Of a stretch of DNA of 64,000 bases, positions 7,613 to 17,104 are shown in pieces (position 1 is the stretch's first letter; the number at the start of each line of letters is the position of its first letter). Origin of the DNA: Oerskovia jenensis. Its GTDB lineage: Bacteria; Actinomycetota; Actinomycetes; Actinomycetales; Cellulomonadaceae. Location of the stretch: positions 2,356,001-2,420,000 of the forward strand of contig NZ_JAFBBO010000001.1 in NCBI RefSeq assembly GCF_016907235.1. The letters run 5' to 3'. The notes beneath the pieces were generated by a model. It saw only the letters and a program-made list of their open reading frames with translations, had not been told where the DNA came from and searched no databases. Position numbers and translations under genes: made by a program.

Positions 7613-10600
7613 CTACGCCCGCACCGTGAGCGTGCTCGACCCGTTCGTGAGGCGCCGCACCTCGATGCGTTCGGCGATCGACTGCTTGAGCGCGTCGACG
7701 TGCGAGACGACGCCGACGACCCGACCACCTGCGCGGAGCTTGCCCAGCTCACCGAGCACCGCCTCGAGGGTCTCGGGGTCGAGCGTCCCGAAGCCCTCGT
7801 CGACGAACAGCGTCCCGAGGTCCACGCCCCCGGCCTCGGCCGTCACGACGTCGGCCATGCCGAGCGCGAGGCACAGCGACACGTAGAAGGTCTCGCCGCC
7901 CGAGAGCGTGCGGGGATCGCGTGCCTGCTCGGTGCGGTGGTCGAGGACCTTCATCGCGAGGCCGGTCCGGCGCGTGCGGACGTCTTCCTTCTCGTCGGAG
8001 CGTTCGAGCTCGTAGCGCCCGTCCGACATCTCACGGAGCCGCTCGTTGGCCGCCGCGACGACGTCCTCGAACCGTCTGACCAGCACGTACGTCGCGAGCG
8101 ACAGGGCCTTGGCGTTGTCGCTGCCGGACCCGGCGGCGAGCGCGGCCATGCGGGCGACGGGCGCGGCGTCCTGCCGGGCGCGCACCCAGACGGTCAGGGT
8201 CGACTCGATCTCGGTCGCGGCGGTCGCGGCTGCGGTCGCGCGCCGGGACGCGCCGTTCGCCCGGAGCGCGGCCATCCGTTCGGCGTCCTCCGCCTGCCCG
8301 ACGGCGTCACGCGCCCCGTCGAGGTCGACGTCCACGTCCGCGGGCAGGGAGACGATCGCCTCCTCGGCGAGCCCCCGCCTGATGCGCTCGGTGTCCGCGT
8401 CGACCGTGCGGAGGCCACGTTCGAGCGCCGAGCGGCGCTCCGCCGGCACGAGGGCGTCGACCGCCTGCTGCTCGTCCTCGAACCCGGCCTGGGCCAGGAT
8501 CGCAGCGACCTCGGTCGCCCGGGCCTCGACAGCGGCCGACGTCCGGGCGACCGCGGACTCGGCGTCGAGCAGGGTGCTCACGGCGAGGTCGCGGTCGCGC
8601 ATCGCTGCCGCGAGCACCGCGACGGGGTTCGAGGGCGCCCCCTCGTCCGCCAACGGGTCCGGGAGGTCGGCGTCCGCGAGGAGCGGCCCGGTCGCGTCGA
8701 GCTCGGCGGCGATGTCCCGGCGGTCCTGCTCGATCCCCGCGGCGAGGGCGTCGAGGCGCGCGCTGTCGCCCGCGACCTGCTCGGCAAGGGTCGAGGCCAG
8801 GGTCGTCAGGTTCGCGGTCTCGGCGTCGAAGCCCGCGAGAGCCGCGGATGCCTCGGCCCGTTCGGTGCCGGCCGCAGAGGACGCCGACACGAGCTCCTTG
8901 GCCTCGGCGAGCGCCACCTGCGCCTGGTCGACGCCCACGCCTCCGGCAGACCGCGACAGCCCGTCGAGGCGTTCGGTGAGCATCGCGACCTCGGCGGTGG
9001 CCGCCGCGACGGCTTCCTCGGCGGCCCGCCGAGCGGCCTCGGCAGCCTGGACCGCTTCCCGTCCGACGTGCTCGTCACTCGTCCGGGCGGGGGCGGGGTG
9101 CTCGTGCGCACCGCACACCGGGCATGCGTCCCCGGGCTCCAGGACGGCCGCGAGCTCCCCCGCGATCCCGCCGAGCCAGGCCGTGCGCAGCGTGTGCTCG
9201 ACCTCGGACGCGGACCGGGCGTCGGCGACCGCCCGCTCCTGACCGGCCCGGGAGGTGTCGAGAGCAGTGCCGGTCTCGACGGCCTGGCGGGCCGCACGCA
9301 GCACGGACTCGGCCGCGAGCACCTTCTCCTGCCGTTCGCCGAGACGTCCGGCGACGTCGGCGAGCTCGTCTCGGCGCGACTCCTGCTCGGCCCGTTCCGC
9401 GGGTCGTGCCTCGAGGTCCGCGAGGACCCGTGCGCGTTCCTCGCGGTCTCGCTCGACCTCCTTGCGTCCGTCGACGAGGTCGCGTTCCCGGATCGGCAAC
9501 GACTCGCCGACGGGCAGGAGCCGCGCGAGGCGCGTGCTCGCAGCCGCGAGACTCGAGCGCAGGACGTCGAGGGCCGTGACGTCGGCCGCGGCCAGCGACT
9601 CCGGCACCCCCGTGCGGGCGAGCAGGAGCCGCTCGTGCGCGGCGGCGTGCTCCGTCGCGGCTCGGCGGGCGCCCGCGAGCACAGGCTCCACCACGGCGGC
9701 CCGCTGCGCCGCCGCGAGGATCTCGCGGTCCGCTGCCACCTGGTCGGCCGACGCGTCGAGCACCGCCCGCTCGGCGAGCAGCGCGTCGCGACGGACCACC
9801 GCACCGCTGAGCGTGCGCGCCGCCTCGAAGGCGTCCCGGGCCGCGAGGAGCACCCCGTTGGCCGAGATCTCGCGTGCGCCGAGCTCGTCGGCCGTCCGCT
9901 GCATCGCCGCGACGTGCCGGTGGACGAGGGTCCGGACCGACGGCAGGGCGACAGCAGCGACGGACACGTCCTGGTCGGCGACGGCCGCGACCTCGGCAGC
10001 GTCGGCGCCGGCCCCGCTGTCGCCGTCCGCATCACCGTCGCCGACGTCGAGGTCGCTCTCGCCCACCGGCTCCTCGGTCGTGTCGAGCGGCCCCGCGAGC
10101 CGGACGTCGTCGCGCGCGGCCTCGCGCAGGATCGCTGCCGCCTCGCTCGTGAGACCTGCAGCACCGACGAAGTTCTCGATCGCCCCGGTCGCAAGCCCCT
10201 TCGCGGCGGACACGGACCCTTGGGCCTCGCGGTTCAGGGCCGCGAGCTCGGTCTGCACGCGGTCGTAGACCTCGGTGCCGAAGACCTTCTGGAGCAGGCT
10301 GCGGCGATGCTCGGGGTCCGCCCGGAGGAAGCTCGCGAACTCGCCCTGCGGGAGCACGATGGTCTGGACGAACTGTCGGCGGTCGAGCCCGACGGCCCGC
10401 TGGATCTCCAGCCCGGCCTCGTCGAGCCGCGTCGAGAGCAGGTCGCCGGGCACGTCGTCGGCGTCGCCTCCCGGCGCCGCCACGGCCTGGTCCGCCCCGG
10501 CGAGCCGCCAGAGCGTGACGCCAGCCTGCTGGGTCGTGGTGCCCGTGCCGCGCTTCTTGGCGCGCTGGAACTCCGGGGTCCGTCGCACGCGGTAGACCCC

Positions 10601-10861
10601 CGACCCGGTCTCGAAGACGAGGTCCACGAACGACTCGACGTCCGGGGCGGCGTACGCCGAGCGGAGCCGGTCCTCGCTCGCGGCCTCGGACGCGACCTTG
10701 CCGTACAGCGCGAACACGACCGCGTCGATGATGGTCGACTTCCCGGCGCCCGTGGGACCTTCGAGCAGGAAGATGCCCGAGGTCGCGAGCTCGGTGAAGT
10801 CGATGACGTGCCGCCCGGCGAACGGCCCGATCGCCTGGAGGGTCAGGGTGTGCAGGTGCAT
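7613..10861 (-). CDS. sbcC: SbcC exonuclease subunit, SMC-type ATPase
   Basis: The 1,082-residue ATPase subunit of the SbcCD (Mre11-Rad50-like) nuclease, which opens hairpins and blocked DNA ends. The N-terminal Walker A is GPTGAGKST (about 34-42). Two long coiled coils flank a zinc hook, CPVCG, near residue 580. The C terminus carries the ABC signature LSGGETFYVSLCLALGMAD (about 985) and Walker B with LFVDEGFGTLD (about 1015). Length is normal for actinobacterial SbcC. Its ATG overlaps the sbcD stop by one base (TGATG), indicating translational coupling. Confidence 0.96.
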   Translation of the reverse strand: MHLHTLTLQAIGPFAGRHVIDFTELATSGIFLLEGPTGAGKSTIIDAVVFALYGKVASEAASEDRLRSAYAAPDVESFVDLVFETGSGVYRVRRTPEFQRAKKRGTGTTTQQAGVTLWRLAGADQAVAAPGGDADDVPGDLLSTRLDEAGLEIQRAVGLDRRQFVQTIVLPQGEFASFLRADPEHRRSLLQKVFGTEVYDRVQTELAALNREAQGSVSAAKGLATGAIENFVGAAGLTSEAAAILREAARDDVRLAGPLDTTEEPVGESDLDVGDGDADGDSGAGADAAEVAAVADQDVSVAAVALPSVRTLVHRHVAAMQRTADELGAREISANGVLLAARDAFEAARTLSGAVVRRDALLAERAVLDASADQVAADREILAAAQRAAVVEPVLAGARRAATEHAAAHERLLLARTGVPESLAAADVTALDVLRSSLAAASTRLARLLPVGESLPIRERDLVDGRKEVERDREERARVLADLEARPAERAEQESRRDELADVAGRLGERQEKVLAAESVLRAARQAVETGTALDTSRAGQERAVADARSASEVEHTLRTAWLGGIAGELAAVLEPGDACPVCGAHEHPAPARTSDEHVGREAVQAAEAARRAAEEAVAAATAEVAMLTERLDGLSRSAGGVGVDQAQVALAEAKELVSASSAAGTERAEASAALAGFDAETANLTTLASTLAEQVAGDSARLDALAAGIEQDRRDIAAELDATGPLLADADLPDPLADEGAPSNPVAVLAAAMRDRDLAVSTLLDAESAVARTSAAVEARATEVAAILAQAGFEDEQQAVDALVPAERRSALERGLRTVDADTERIRRGLAEEAIVSLPADVDVDLDGARDAVGQAEDAERMAALRANGASRRATAAATAATEIESTLTVWVRARQDAAPVARMAALAAGSGSDNAKALSLATYVLVRRFEDVVAAANERLREMSDGRYELERSDEKEDVRTRRTGLAMKVLDHRTEQARDPRTLSGGETFYVSLCLALGMADVVTAEAGGVDLGTLFVDEGFGTLDPETLEAVLGELGKLRAGGRVVGVVSHVDALKQSIAERIEVRRLTNGSSTLTVRA

Positions 10862-12147
10862 CAGGCGCTCCGCTCGCTCGCGAGGGCACGATCGAGCGCG
10901 CTGCCCAGCGCGGCGCTCTCGGCGGTGTCGGGCCCGGCCCCGGTCACGTGCTCGACGAACTCGTGGGCGACCTCGAGCGGGTCACGCCCCTGCCCGACGA
11001 CGGAGATCACCTCGCGCTCGGCCGTCACCGGCGGGCGGTGCTGGACCTGGAGCGCGTGCGGGAAGCGGGCGCGGACGCGCGCGTACATCTCGGCGGGTCG
11101 TGCGGAGTCGGTGACGAACACGCGGAGCCAGTCGTCGGTGTACGCGTCACCGGCCGCGCCGAGCAGGTCGTCGAGCGTCCCGGTGACCTCCGCGAGACGC
11201 CGCGGGACCGGCGCCGGGAGCAGCTGCGTCCTGGCGTCTCCGGTCGGGTCGAGGTCCAGCAGGACGGTGGACTTCTTCTGGTGCATCTCCGAGAACGAGT
11301 ACGCGAGGGGCGACCCCGAGTAGCGGGCGATCGTCGCCGTGTCCTGATCCTGACCTGTGGTTTCACGTGGAACACGGGGCACCGTGACCGTCTGCGGGCC
11401 GTGCAGATGCCCCAGGGCGACGTAGTCCACACCCACTCCCCCGAACACCCCGGCGGGCACCGAGTCCACGCCGCCCACCCGGATGTCGCGCTCCGACTCC
11501 GAGGCCTGCCCGCCCACGACGAACGCGTGCGCCACGACCACGTTCCGCAGCCGGTCGCCGCCGGTCGCACGGCGGCGCGCGACGTCCCCGGCGACCCTCC
11601 GCACGGCCGCGGCCGTCACGGCCTCGTGCGAGCGCGGCAACGGACCACGGTCCTGCCGCAGAGTCCCGTCCTCGACGGGGGATGCCCGCACCACCTCGGG
11701 ACGGCAGTCGTCCGCGAGCTCCCACCGCACGGCGTCCGGGTCGAGGTAGGGCAACGCGTAGACCGCGACCCGCCCACCCGAGCCACCGCGCGAGGCGGGG
11801 TCCAGGACGACGGGCGTGCCGACGTCGGGCACGCGCGTGCGGAAGTGGACGCCCGCCCGCATGAGCGACGCCCCGAAACCCAGGCGGATCGCCGAGTCGT
11901 GGTTGCCCGGCGTGAGCACGACGTCCGCGTGCTCCGCGAGCCGCGCGACCGTGTCCGAGAGGAGGTTCACGGCGTCCACGGGAGGGATCGCGCGGTCGTA
12001 CACGTCCCCCGCGACGACGACCGCGCCGACGCCCTCCGCGCGGACGACGTCCACGAGGTGATCCAGGTACGCAGCCTGATGGTCCAGCAGGTCGACGCCG
12101 TGCAGCGTGCGACCGAGGTGCCAGTCCGAGGTGTGCAGGATGCGCAT
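10861..12147 (-). CDS. sbcD: SbcD exonuclease subunit, metallophosphoesterase
   Basis: The 428-residue nuclease subunit of SbcCD. Metal-binding blocks of the calcineurin-like phosphoesterase fold are all present: SDWHLG (residues 6-11), AGDVYDR, TPGNHDS and GHLHGPQ. A C-terminal capping domain follows. I chose ATG 12147 (MRILHTSDWHLG) because it matches the family N terminus exactly and follows a leaderless -10 box at 12155-12160. The upstream in-frame start at 12171 would add eight residues with no family counterpart. sbcD is first in the sbcD-sbcC operon. Confidence 0.95.
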   Translation of the reverse strand: MRILHTSDWHLGRTLHGVDLLDHQAAYLDHLVDVVRAEGVGAVVVAGDVYDRAIPPVDAVNLLSDTVARLAEHADVVLTPGNHDSAIRLGFGASLMRAGVHFRTRVPDVGTPVVLDPASRGGSGGRVAVYALPYLDPDAVRWELADDCRPEVVRASPVEDGTLRQDRGPLPRSHEAVTAAAVRRVAGDVARRRATGGDRLRNVVVAHAFVVGGQASESERDIRVGGVDSVPAGVFGGVGVDYVALGHLHGPQTVTVPRVPRETTGQDQDTATIARYSGSPLAYSFSEMHQKKSTVLLDLDPTGDARTQLLPAPVPRRLAEVTGTLDDLLGAAGDAYTDDWLRVFVTDSARPAEMYARVRARFPHALQVQHRPPVTAEREVISVVGQGRDPLEVAHEFVEHVTGAGPDTAESAALGSALDRALASERSA

Positions 12148-12154
12148 GGACCGA

Positions 12155-12160
12155 ACGCTA
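12155..12160 (-). promoter_or_regulatory. Leaderless -10 element TAGCGT for sbcDC
   Basis: On the minus strand TAGCGT ends 7 nt before the sbcD ATG (12147). No ribosome-binding sequence is present, so a leaderless transcript is expected. Confidence 0.5.
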
Positions 12161-12229
12161 GCGGGCACCACCCACAGCCCGGCGCGGGGCGACCTCGTCG
12201 TCTCCCCGCCCGCGCCACGGCACGGCCGA

Positions 12230-12574
12230 CTACGACCCTGCGGTCGCCGTCCGCACCACGGGGATGGTCCCGGCCATGCCGATCATCTCGAGCAGGTCCT
12301 CGAGCGAGGTGGTCGGGTCCTGCAGGACGACGGCACGCCCGTCCTCGGAGCCGAGCATGTAGACCTGGAGGATGAAGGCGATGCCGGACGAGTCGATGAA
12401 CGTCACGCGCCCGACGTCGATCGTCACCGGTCCCGGGTGCGTGAGAACCTGCGCCATGGCGTCGCTCGCGCGGTCCCGCAGCGCGGCGTCGATCTCTCCC
12501 CACAGGGTGATGAGCGACCCCTCGGGGGTCGCCTCGAAGCTGATTCCTGAGTCGTACGTACTGGGGATGGTCAT
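12230..12574 (-). CDS. STAS-domain anti-sigma factor antagonist
   Basis: A 114-residue single STAS domain. The diagnostic strand-turn is VTIDVGRVTFIDSSGIAFIL (residues 50-69). One of the serines in DSSG (62-63) is the site that SpoIIAA-type antagonists have phosphorylated by their partner kinase, and dephosphorylated forms bind and inhibit an anti-sigma factor. The partner kinase and sigma factor are not adjacent, so the target is unknown. ATG 12574 opens MTIPSTYD. The same frame stays open further upstream, but that extension has shadow-like composition. It lies alone between sbcD and the YbaK gene. Confidence 0.85.
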   Translation of the reverse strand: MTIPSTYDSGISFEATPEGSLITLWGEIDAALRDRASDAMAQVLTHPGPVTIDVGRVTFIDSSGIAFILQVYMLGSEDGRAVVLQDPTTSLEDLLEMIGMAGTIPVVRTATAGS

Positions 12575-12693
12575 GCTCTTCTCGTGCTCCGTCAGTCGGT
12601 GAGGATGGCCTCGCGGACCGTCCTCCTGGTCAACGATCGGGCAATGAAAGGTGTTCCCGGGGTCGGGATCCTTGAAGGTCAAACTCTGAGAGG

Positions 12694-13248
12694 TTAGACC
12701 GGCTCGGTCACGTCCGCGACCTGCGCGCCCAACACCTTCGCAAGACGTGCACCGTCCACGGTCGCCGCGACCCCGAACGCGCCCGCGCCGATCGACACGA
12801 GCGGGGAGGCGCCGTCGGGCTCTCCGAGGAGATCCTCGCCCCTCTCGTCCTGCCCGACGACGTCGCCCGCCTCGGGCGCGTCGCCCGCCTCGCGGAACAC
12901 GACACGGGAGTCCGCGACGACCGGCCACTCGGTCGTGGACCCGAACGGGGTGATGGTGCCCCGCTCGTAGCCCGTGACCTCCCGGGCCACCTCCTTGTCC
13001 GGCATGGACAGGCGCGAGACCCCCAGGAGAGACCTCAGCTTGGGCCACGAGATGGTCCGGTCGCCCGGCACGAGGACGAACAGGTAGTCGTCGTCGCCGC
13101 GGCGCACCACGAGCGTCTTGACGATGTTCGCCGGGTCGATGCCGCGCGCTGCCGCAGCCTCCTCGAGGGAGCCCACCGGCCCGTGCCGGGTGATCGTGAA
13201 GTCGATCCCGGACGCTTCCAGTGCGGCGCGTGCCCGCTCTTCGCTCAT
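12694..13248 (-). CDS. YbaK/EbsC-family aminoacyl-tRNA deacylase
   Basis: A 184-residue YbaK/ProX-type editing domain that hydrolyses mischarged aminoacyl-tRNAs in trans. Family hallmarks are IDPANIVKTLVVR (about 40-52), YLFVLVPGDRTISWPKLR, and the final SIGAGAFGVAATVDGARL segment. I prefer ATG 13248 (MSEERARAAL) because it lies 7 nt downstream of a -10 box and opens the conserved alpha-helix. A GTG ten codons upstream would also read in frame. The exact tRNA editing specificity (Cys-tRNA-Pro or other) is not resolvable from sequence. Confidence 0.85.
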   Translation of the reverse strand: MSEERARAALEASGIDFTITRHGPVGSLEEAAAARGIDPANIVKTLVVRRGDDDYLFVLVPGDRTISWPKLRSLLGVSRLSMPDKEVAREVTGYERGTITPFGSTTEWPVVADSRVVFREAGDAPEAGDVVGQDERGEDLLGEPDGASPLVSIGAGAFGVAATVDGARLAKVLGAQVADVTEPV

Positions 13249-13255
13249 GCCACCG

Positions 13256-13261
13256 ACCCTA
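13256..13261 (-). promoter_or_regulatory. Leaderless -10 element TAGGGT for the YbaK gene
   Basis: TAGGGT on the minus strand ends 7 nt before ATG 13248, the same geometry and box as at 3827-3832. Confidence 0.5.
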
Positions 13262-13486
13262 GGGCTCACCGCCGACACTCACCGCGCGGGGAGCCGTTCA
13301 CCACGTGTCGTCCACGTCACCTCCTCGCGCCGTCCCCGAAGAGCCCGCGCCGCGGACCTGCCGGCACCGGCGGGACGACCTGCCGCACCCCGACCTCACC
13401 CGGCCCCCCGGTCGCGGAGAGCACGTCCCGGTGCTTGCATCGAGGGACGTCCGAGCCGACCGGCGGGACCCACCACGAGGAGGACG

Positions 13487-14113
13487 ATGCGCCCCGAACC
13501 GCCTCCGCTGCTGCGGCCCGAGCGTCGCGGGCGCTTCGGGATGGACCGGGTGGGGTCGGTCGCCACGGCGCTCGTCCTCCTCGCCCTGGTCGCCCTGTGG
13601 CTCGTCCCGACCGCCGTCGACGAGGGCACCCCGCCCACCGAGACCGAGATCGCGGCCGGACGGGTCGTGACCGTCTCGGACGGCGCCTCGACCGCCACGA
13701 TCCGGTTTCCCGCGGGATGGTCCACGACGGCCGACATCAGCGCGTCGGGGGACGCGAGCGAGTCGACGTTCGAGGGTGCCAGCCTCACGGTCGACCGCCG
13801 AGGCGTCGAGGTCCAGATCGAGGTCGTCTCGGGCGTCGAGAACCCGAACGTCTTCTTCACGCGGAGGGCCCGGCTCGCCGAGCTCTCGACGGGCACGACC
13901 CTGTACGACGCGCAGATCGTGTCCGACGGGGACCCCGCCGAGGTCTCAGGGGTCTTCCGGTCGAGCGGTCCCGAGGCGGCCTCGCTCACGGTCAAGGCCA
14001 CGGCGCAGCACGCACAGGGCGGGGTGTCGATCCTCGCGTACGGGACGGCGTCGGACCTGCAGGCGCAGGCCGAGGCCGTGGCGGACCTGGTGAAGGCCGT
14101 GACGATCTCATGA
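13487..14113 (+). CDS. Membrane-anchored hypothetical protein, partner of PrsW-like protease
   Basis: A 208-residue protein I do not recognise by family. A basic N terminus precedes one membrane helix (VGSVATALVLLALVALWLVP, about residues 22-41). About 165 extracytoplasmic residues follow, with alternating beta-like segments such as TATIRFPAGWS and VEVQIEVVSGVENPNVFF. Topology suggests a small domain outside the membrane. ATG 13487 has an excellent AGGAGGA ribosome site. Its stop overlaps the next gene's start by four bases (ATGA), so it is translationally coupled to the PrsW-like protease and could be a substrate or regulator of it (inference). Confidence 0.75.
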   Translation: MRPEPPPLLRPERRGRFGMDRVGSVATALVLLALVALWLVPTAVDEGTPPTETEIAAGRVVTVSDGASTATIRFPAGWSTTADISASGDASESTFEGASLTVDRRGVEVQIEVVSGVENPNVFFTRRARLAELSTGTTLYDAQIVSDGDPAEVSGVFRSSGPEAASLTVKATAQHAQGGVSILAYGTASDLQAQAEAVADLVKAVTIS

Positions 14114-15273
14114 CCGACCACGCCCCGCGCAACGTCCCGGTCGTCCTTCCGACGAGCGCGCCCGGGCGACGACGGCGCGCCCTCTTCCCCCACTACCAGT
14201 GGGCGACCTGGCTCTACTGGGTCTGCCTGGTCGTGACCGGCATCGGGATGCTCCGGGTCGCCCGCCAGGACGCGTTCCTCACACCCGAGGGGCTTGCGAT
14301 CGGGGTATTGCTCGCAGCCCTCGTCACGCTGCTCCTCACGGCGGTCGTCCGGCGGCTCGACCTGTTCGAGGACGAGCCCGCCGGCATGCTCCTCGCGGCC
14401 TACGCGTGGGGATTCGTGGCCGCCCCGACGATCGTCGTGGTCGCGAACGACCACCTGATCTCCGCGCTCGAGCGCGTCGGGCTGGCCTCCTGGTCGGCAG
14501 CCCTCGTCGGACCGACCGACGAGGAGCTCGTCAAGCTCCTCGGCGTGGTCCTGGTCCTGTACGCGGGCCGGGCGCACGTGACCCGGCCGCTCAACGGACT
14601 GGTCTACGGCGCCATGGTGGGGCTGGGGTTCGAGGTCAGCGAGAACATCAGCTACATCGTGCAGGGCGCGATCATGGACCCGAACGCCGACGCCGTAGGC
14701 GCTCTCCAGGTCGGCCTGAGCCGCGTGCTCGTCGGCCTGGGCGGGCACGCGATGTTCACCGCGATCGCGGGCTTCGGCATTGCCTACGCCCTGGTGGCGT
14801 TCCGGGTCTCCACGGCGCGGCGCGTCACGGTCGCGGTCGCGGCCTACGCGCTCGCCTGGGTGCTGCACTTCGCGTGGAACGCCCCCGAGATCTTCTTCCC
14901 GTCGTCGGAGGCCGGTGCGTTCGCGTCGGTCGTCGTCAAGTACGTCGTCCTGATCCTCGCGTTCGTGCTCGTCTTCCGGTACGCGCGGCACATCGACCAC
15001 CGCTGGTTCGAGACGGTCCTCGCGGACCAGCCCGAGGACGTCGTGACCTCGGGCGAGATGGCCGCCCTGCGCTCGGTCCACGCCCGCCGCGCGGCCCGCA
15101 AGGCTGCGCGGCGGGCGGGCGGGCGCTCCGAGAGCCGACGCCTCGCCGACCTCCAGGAGGCGCAGCTCCGGCTCGCGACCCTGCTGGGCCTGCACCCCGA
15201 CGGGTCGCCGCCCGTCGAGGTCCAGAAGGAGGTCGTGCGCGAGATCCGCGCGCAGCTCACCGTGCCCGTCTGA
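14110..15273 (+). CDS. PrsW-family intramembrane metalloprotease
   Basis: A 387-residue polytopic membrane protein. It shows the PrsW/CPBP-type catalytic blocks: PTDEELVKLLGV (about 136, Glu-Glu-x-x-Lys type), FEVSENISYIV (about 175), GLGGHAMFTAIAG (about 210) and WVLHFAWN (about 253). PrsW in Bacillus cleaves the anti-sigma factor RsiW inside the membrane; the substrate here is unknown. A basic Ala/Arg-rich cytoplasmic tail of about 80 residues follows the last helix. Start ATG 14110 overlaps the preceding stop. The next gene is convergent, 37 nt away. Confidence 0.85.
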   Translation: MTDHAPRNVPVVLPTSAPGRRRRALFPHYQWATWLYWVCLVVTGIGMLRVARQDAFLTPEGLAIGVLLAALVTLLLTAVVRRLDLFEDEPAGMLLAAYAWGFVAAPTIVVVANDHLISALERVGLASWSAALVGPTDEELVKLLGVVLVLYAGRAHVTRPLNGLVYGAMVGLGFEVSENISYIVQGAIMDPNADAVGALQVGLSRVLVGLGGHAMFTAIAGFGIAYALVAFRVSTARRVTVAVAAYALAWVLHFAWNAPEIFFPSSEAGAFASVVVKYVVLILAFVLVFRYARHIDHRWFETVLADQPEDVVTSGEMAALRSVHARRAARKAARRAGGRSESRRLADLQEAQLRLATLLGLHPDGSPPVEVQKEVVREIRAQLTVPV

Positions 15274-15310
15274 GGGGCGCCGACGGCTCCGCCGACAACC
15301 GCTCGTCGCC

Positions 15311-17104
15311 TCAGCCGAGGTGCACGACGTCGCCCTTCCAGCCACGGCGCAGCCACCGGTCGTGCGAGGCGACGACCACGGCCCCGGGCCACGTCTCGAC
15401 CGCGGCCATGAGCTCCTCCGCGAGCGCGAGCGACACGTGGTTGGTCGGTTCGTCGAGCAGCAGCACGTCGGGGGCCTGCGTCACGAGCATCGCGAGGACC
15501 ACACGCCGCCGCTGGCCCACGCTCAGGAGCCCGAGCGGCCGGTCAAGGTCGCGGGGCGCGACGAGCCCGTGGGCGTCGACGTGCGGTCGGTCCGCGGGGT
15601 CCTGCCCCGTCACGAGGGCGAGCAGGTCGCGCGGCGTGCGCGCGTCGTCGTGCAGGCGGACGTCCTGCTCGAGCAGGGCGACCTCGACGCCCCGTGCGCG
15701 CCCCACGGTGCCCGACGACGGCGCGAGGTCGCCCGCCAGCACGTGCAGCAGCGTGGACTTGCCGGACCCGTTGGCCCCGGTCACGAGCAGCTTGGCCCCC
15801 GGGGCCAGGTCGATCGACGGCACGCCGGCGGCCCGCAGGTCCAGGCGGGGGCGGGCGGGCGAGGCGTCGTCCGGCGCGGTCGCCCCACCCTGCACGACGA
15901 CGTCGCGCGCCCACAGCGCCAGGCCGTCGGTCCCGTTCGACGCCCCCTGGGAGCCGCGTCGACCGCCCGACCGCCCGGGCGACGAGCTCGCGGCCCGCGC
16001 GCGCACCAGGTGCGGCGCCGCGAACCGCAACGGCTCCGGGGGCTTGCGCACCTGCTCGGCCTGGAGCGTGTCGAGGCGCTGCTGCGCGTTGCGCACGCGC
16101 CGAGAGACCTGCGACTGCACGCGCTCACCCTTGGCGTCGTAGAGCAGCTTCGACTGGTTGCCGCGCTCACGGTTGTGCGAGACGTTGCGGGCCGTCGTCG
16201 CGACCGACCGGCGCAGCGCCTTGAGCTCGTCCTGCTCGGCCGCGAACTGCTGCTCCCAGCGGGCACGCTCGACGCGCTTGGCCCGCAGGTAGTCGCGGTA
16301 GCTGCCCGCGTACAGGGTGCCGCCCGTGCGACCCGCGGAGCTGGCCTCCTGCGAGGGATCGAGGTCGAGGATCTCGGTGCAGACCTCGTCGAGGAACACG
16401 CGGTCGTGGCTCGCGAGCAGCACGGCTCCGGGCAGGGCGCGCAGGGCCGACGCGAGGAACTCGGCGGCCTCGTCGTCCAGGTGGTTGGTCGGCTCGTCGA
16501 GCAGGAGCGCACCGGGTTGGCGGACGAGGAGCGCCGCGAGGCCCAGGCGTGTGCGCTGCCCGCCCGAGAGCCGCGAGACCAGGCGGTCGCGGTGGATCAC
16601 GTCGAGGCCCAGGCCCGCGAGGGCGCGGGCCGCACGGGCGTCGGCTCCCCAGACGTCCGACTGCTCGGCGCGCGCGAGCGCCAGGTCGTAGGCCGCGGTG
16701 AGCGGGTTGTCAGAACCAGCGTGGCCCATACCGCTCGCTGACTCTGACAACCCGGCGTCGGACAGGTGCGCGAGGGCAGCCCCGGCCGCCTCGAGCTCGC
16801 GCTCGATCTCCCGGACCCCCGCGAGGGCGTCCTCGACGACCTGGCCGACGGTCGTCGTCGGGCCGTACGGGAACTCCTGGTGCAGGTAGCCGAGGTCCGG
16901 CGGGCGCGTGACCACCCCGGAGTCCGGGTCCTCGACCCCCGCGAGCAGGCGCAGGAGCGTCGACTTGCCGACGCCGTTCTCGCCCACCAACCCGGTCCGG
17001 TGGCCGGGGTCGACGGCGAGGCTCACCCCCGCCAGGACGGTGCGGTCGCCGTAGGACTTGGCGAGGTCGAGGGCCGTGAGGAGGGCGGAAGAGGACTGGG
17101 GCAT
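15311..17104 (-). CDS. ABC-F family ATPase (ribosome-associated, duplicated ATPase)
   Basis: A 597-residue soluble protein with two ABC ATPase domains and no membrane segment, the ABC-F architecture of ribosome-bound translation or antibiotic-protection factors. Domain 1: GENGVGKST (about 42), LSGGQRTRLGLAALL, LLLDEPTNHLDDEA. A helical, arginine-rich linker with RRVRNAQQRLDTLQAEQ follows. Domain 2: GANGSGKST, LSVGQRRRVVLAML, LLLDEPTNHVSLA. Residues about 119-133 are encoded by a 44-bp inverted-repeat element that looks like an in-frame insertion between Walker A and the signature of domain 1. ATG 17104 is chosen because MPQSSSALLTALDLAKSYGDR matches the usual N terminus; the frame remains open upstream without coding character. 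Confidence 0.93.
   Translation of the reverse strand: MPQSSSALLTALDLAKSYGDRTVLAGVSLAVDPGHRTGLVGENGVGKSTLLRLLAGVEDPDSGVVTRPPDLGYLHQEFPYGPTTTVGQVVEDALAGVREIERELEAAGAALAHLSDAGLSESASGMGHAGSDNPLTAAYDLALARAEQSDVWGADARAARALAGLGLDVIHRDRLVSRLSGGQRTRLGLAALLVRQPGALLLDEPTNHLDDEAAEFLASALRALPGAVLLASHDRVFLDEVCTEILDLDPSQEASSAGRTGGTLYAGSYRDYLRAKRVERARWEQQFAAEQDELKALRRSVATTARNVSHNRERGNQSKLLYDAKGERVQSQVSRRVRNAQQRLDTLQAEQVRKPPEPLRFAAPHLVRARAASSSPGRSGGRRGSQGASNGTDGLALWARDVVVQGGATAPDDASPARPRLDLRAAGVPSIDLAPGAKLLVTGANGSGKSTLLHVLAGDLAPSSGTVGRARGVEVALLEQDVRLHDDARTPRDLLALVTGQDPADRPHVDAHGLVAPRDLDRPLGLLSVGQRRRVVLAMLVTQAPDVLLLDEPTNHVSLALAEELMAAVETWPGAVVVASHDRWLRRGWKGDVVHLG
16707..16750 (-). repeat. 44-bp inverted-repeat element inserted in frame in the ABC-F gene (copy 1)
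   Basis: Both ends read TTGTCAGA inward, and the match extends outward by GGG to give 11 perfect terminal bases (16704-16753). Read with the gene it encodes SESASGMGHAGSDN. The last 17 nt (CACGCTGGTTCTGACAA) are identical to copies at 33468-33511 and 34374-34417, which are also 44 bp and in the same reading frame. Confidence 0.75.

Noticed and set aside
7700-11323. A 1,207-codon open frame on the plus strand opposite sbcC and sbcD
   Set aside because: It mirrors the real genes in another frame, is rich in Arg, Gly, Ala and Pro with no domain, and exists only because GC-rich DNA lacks stops.
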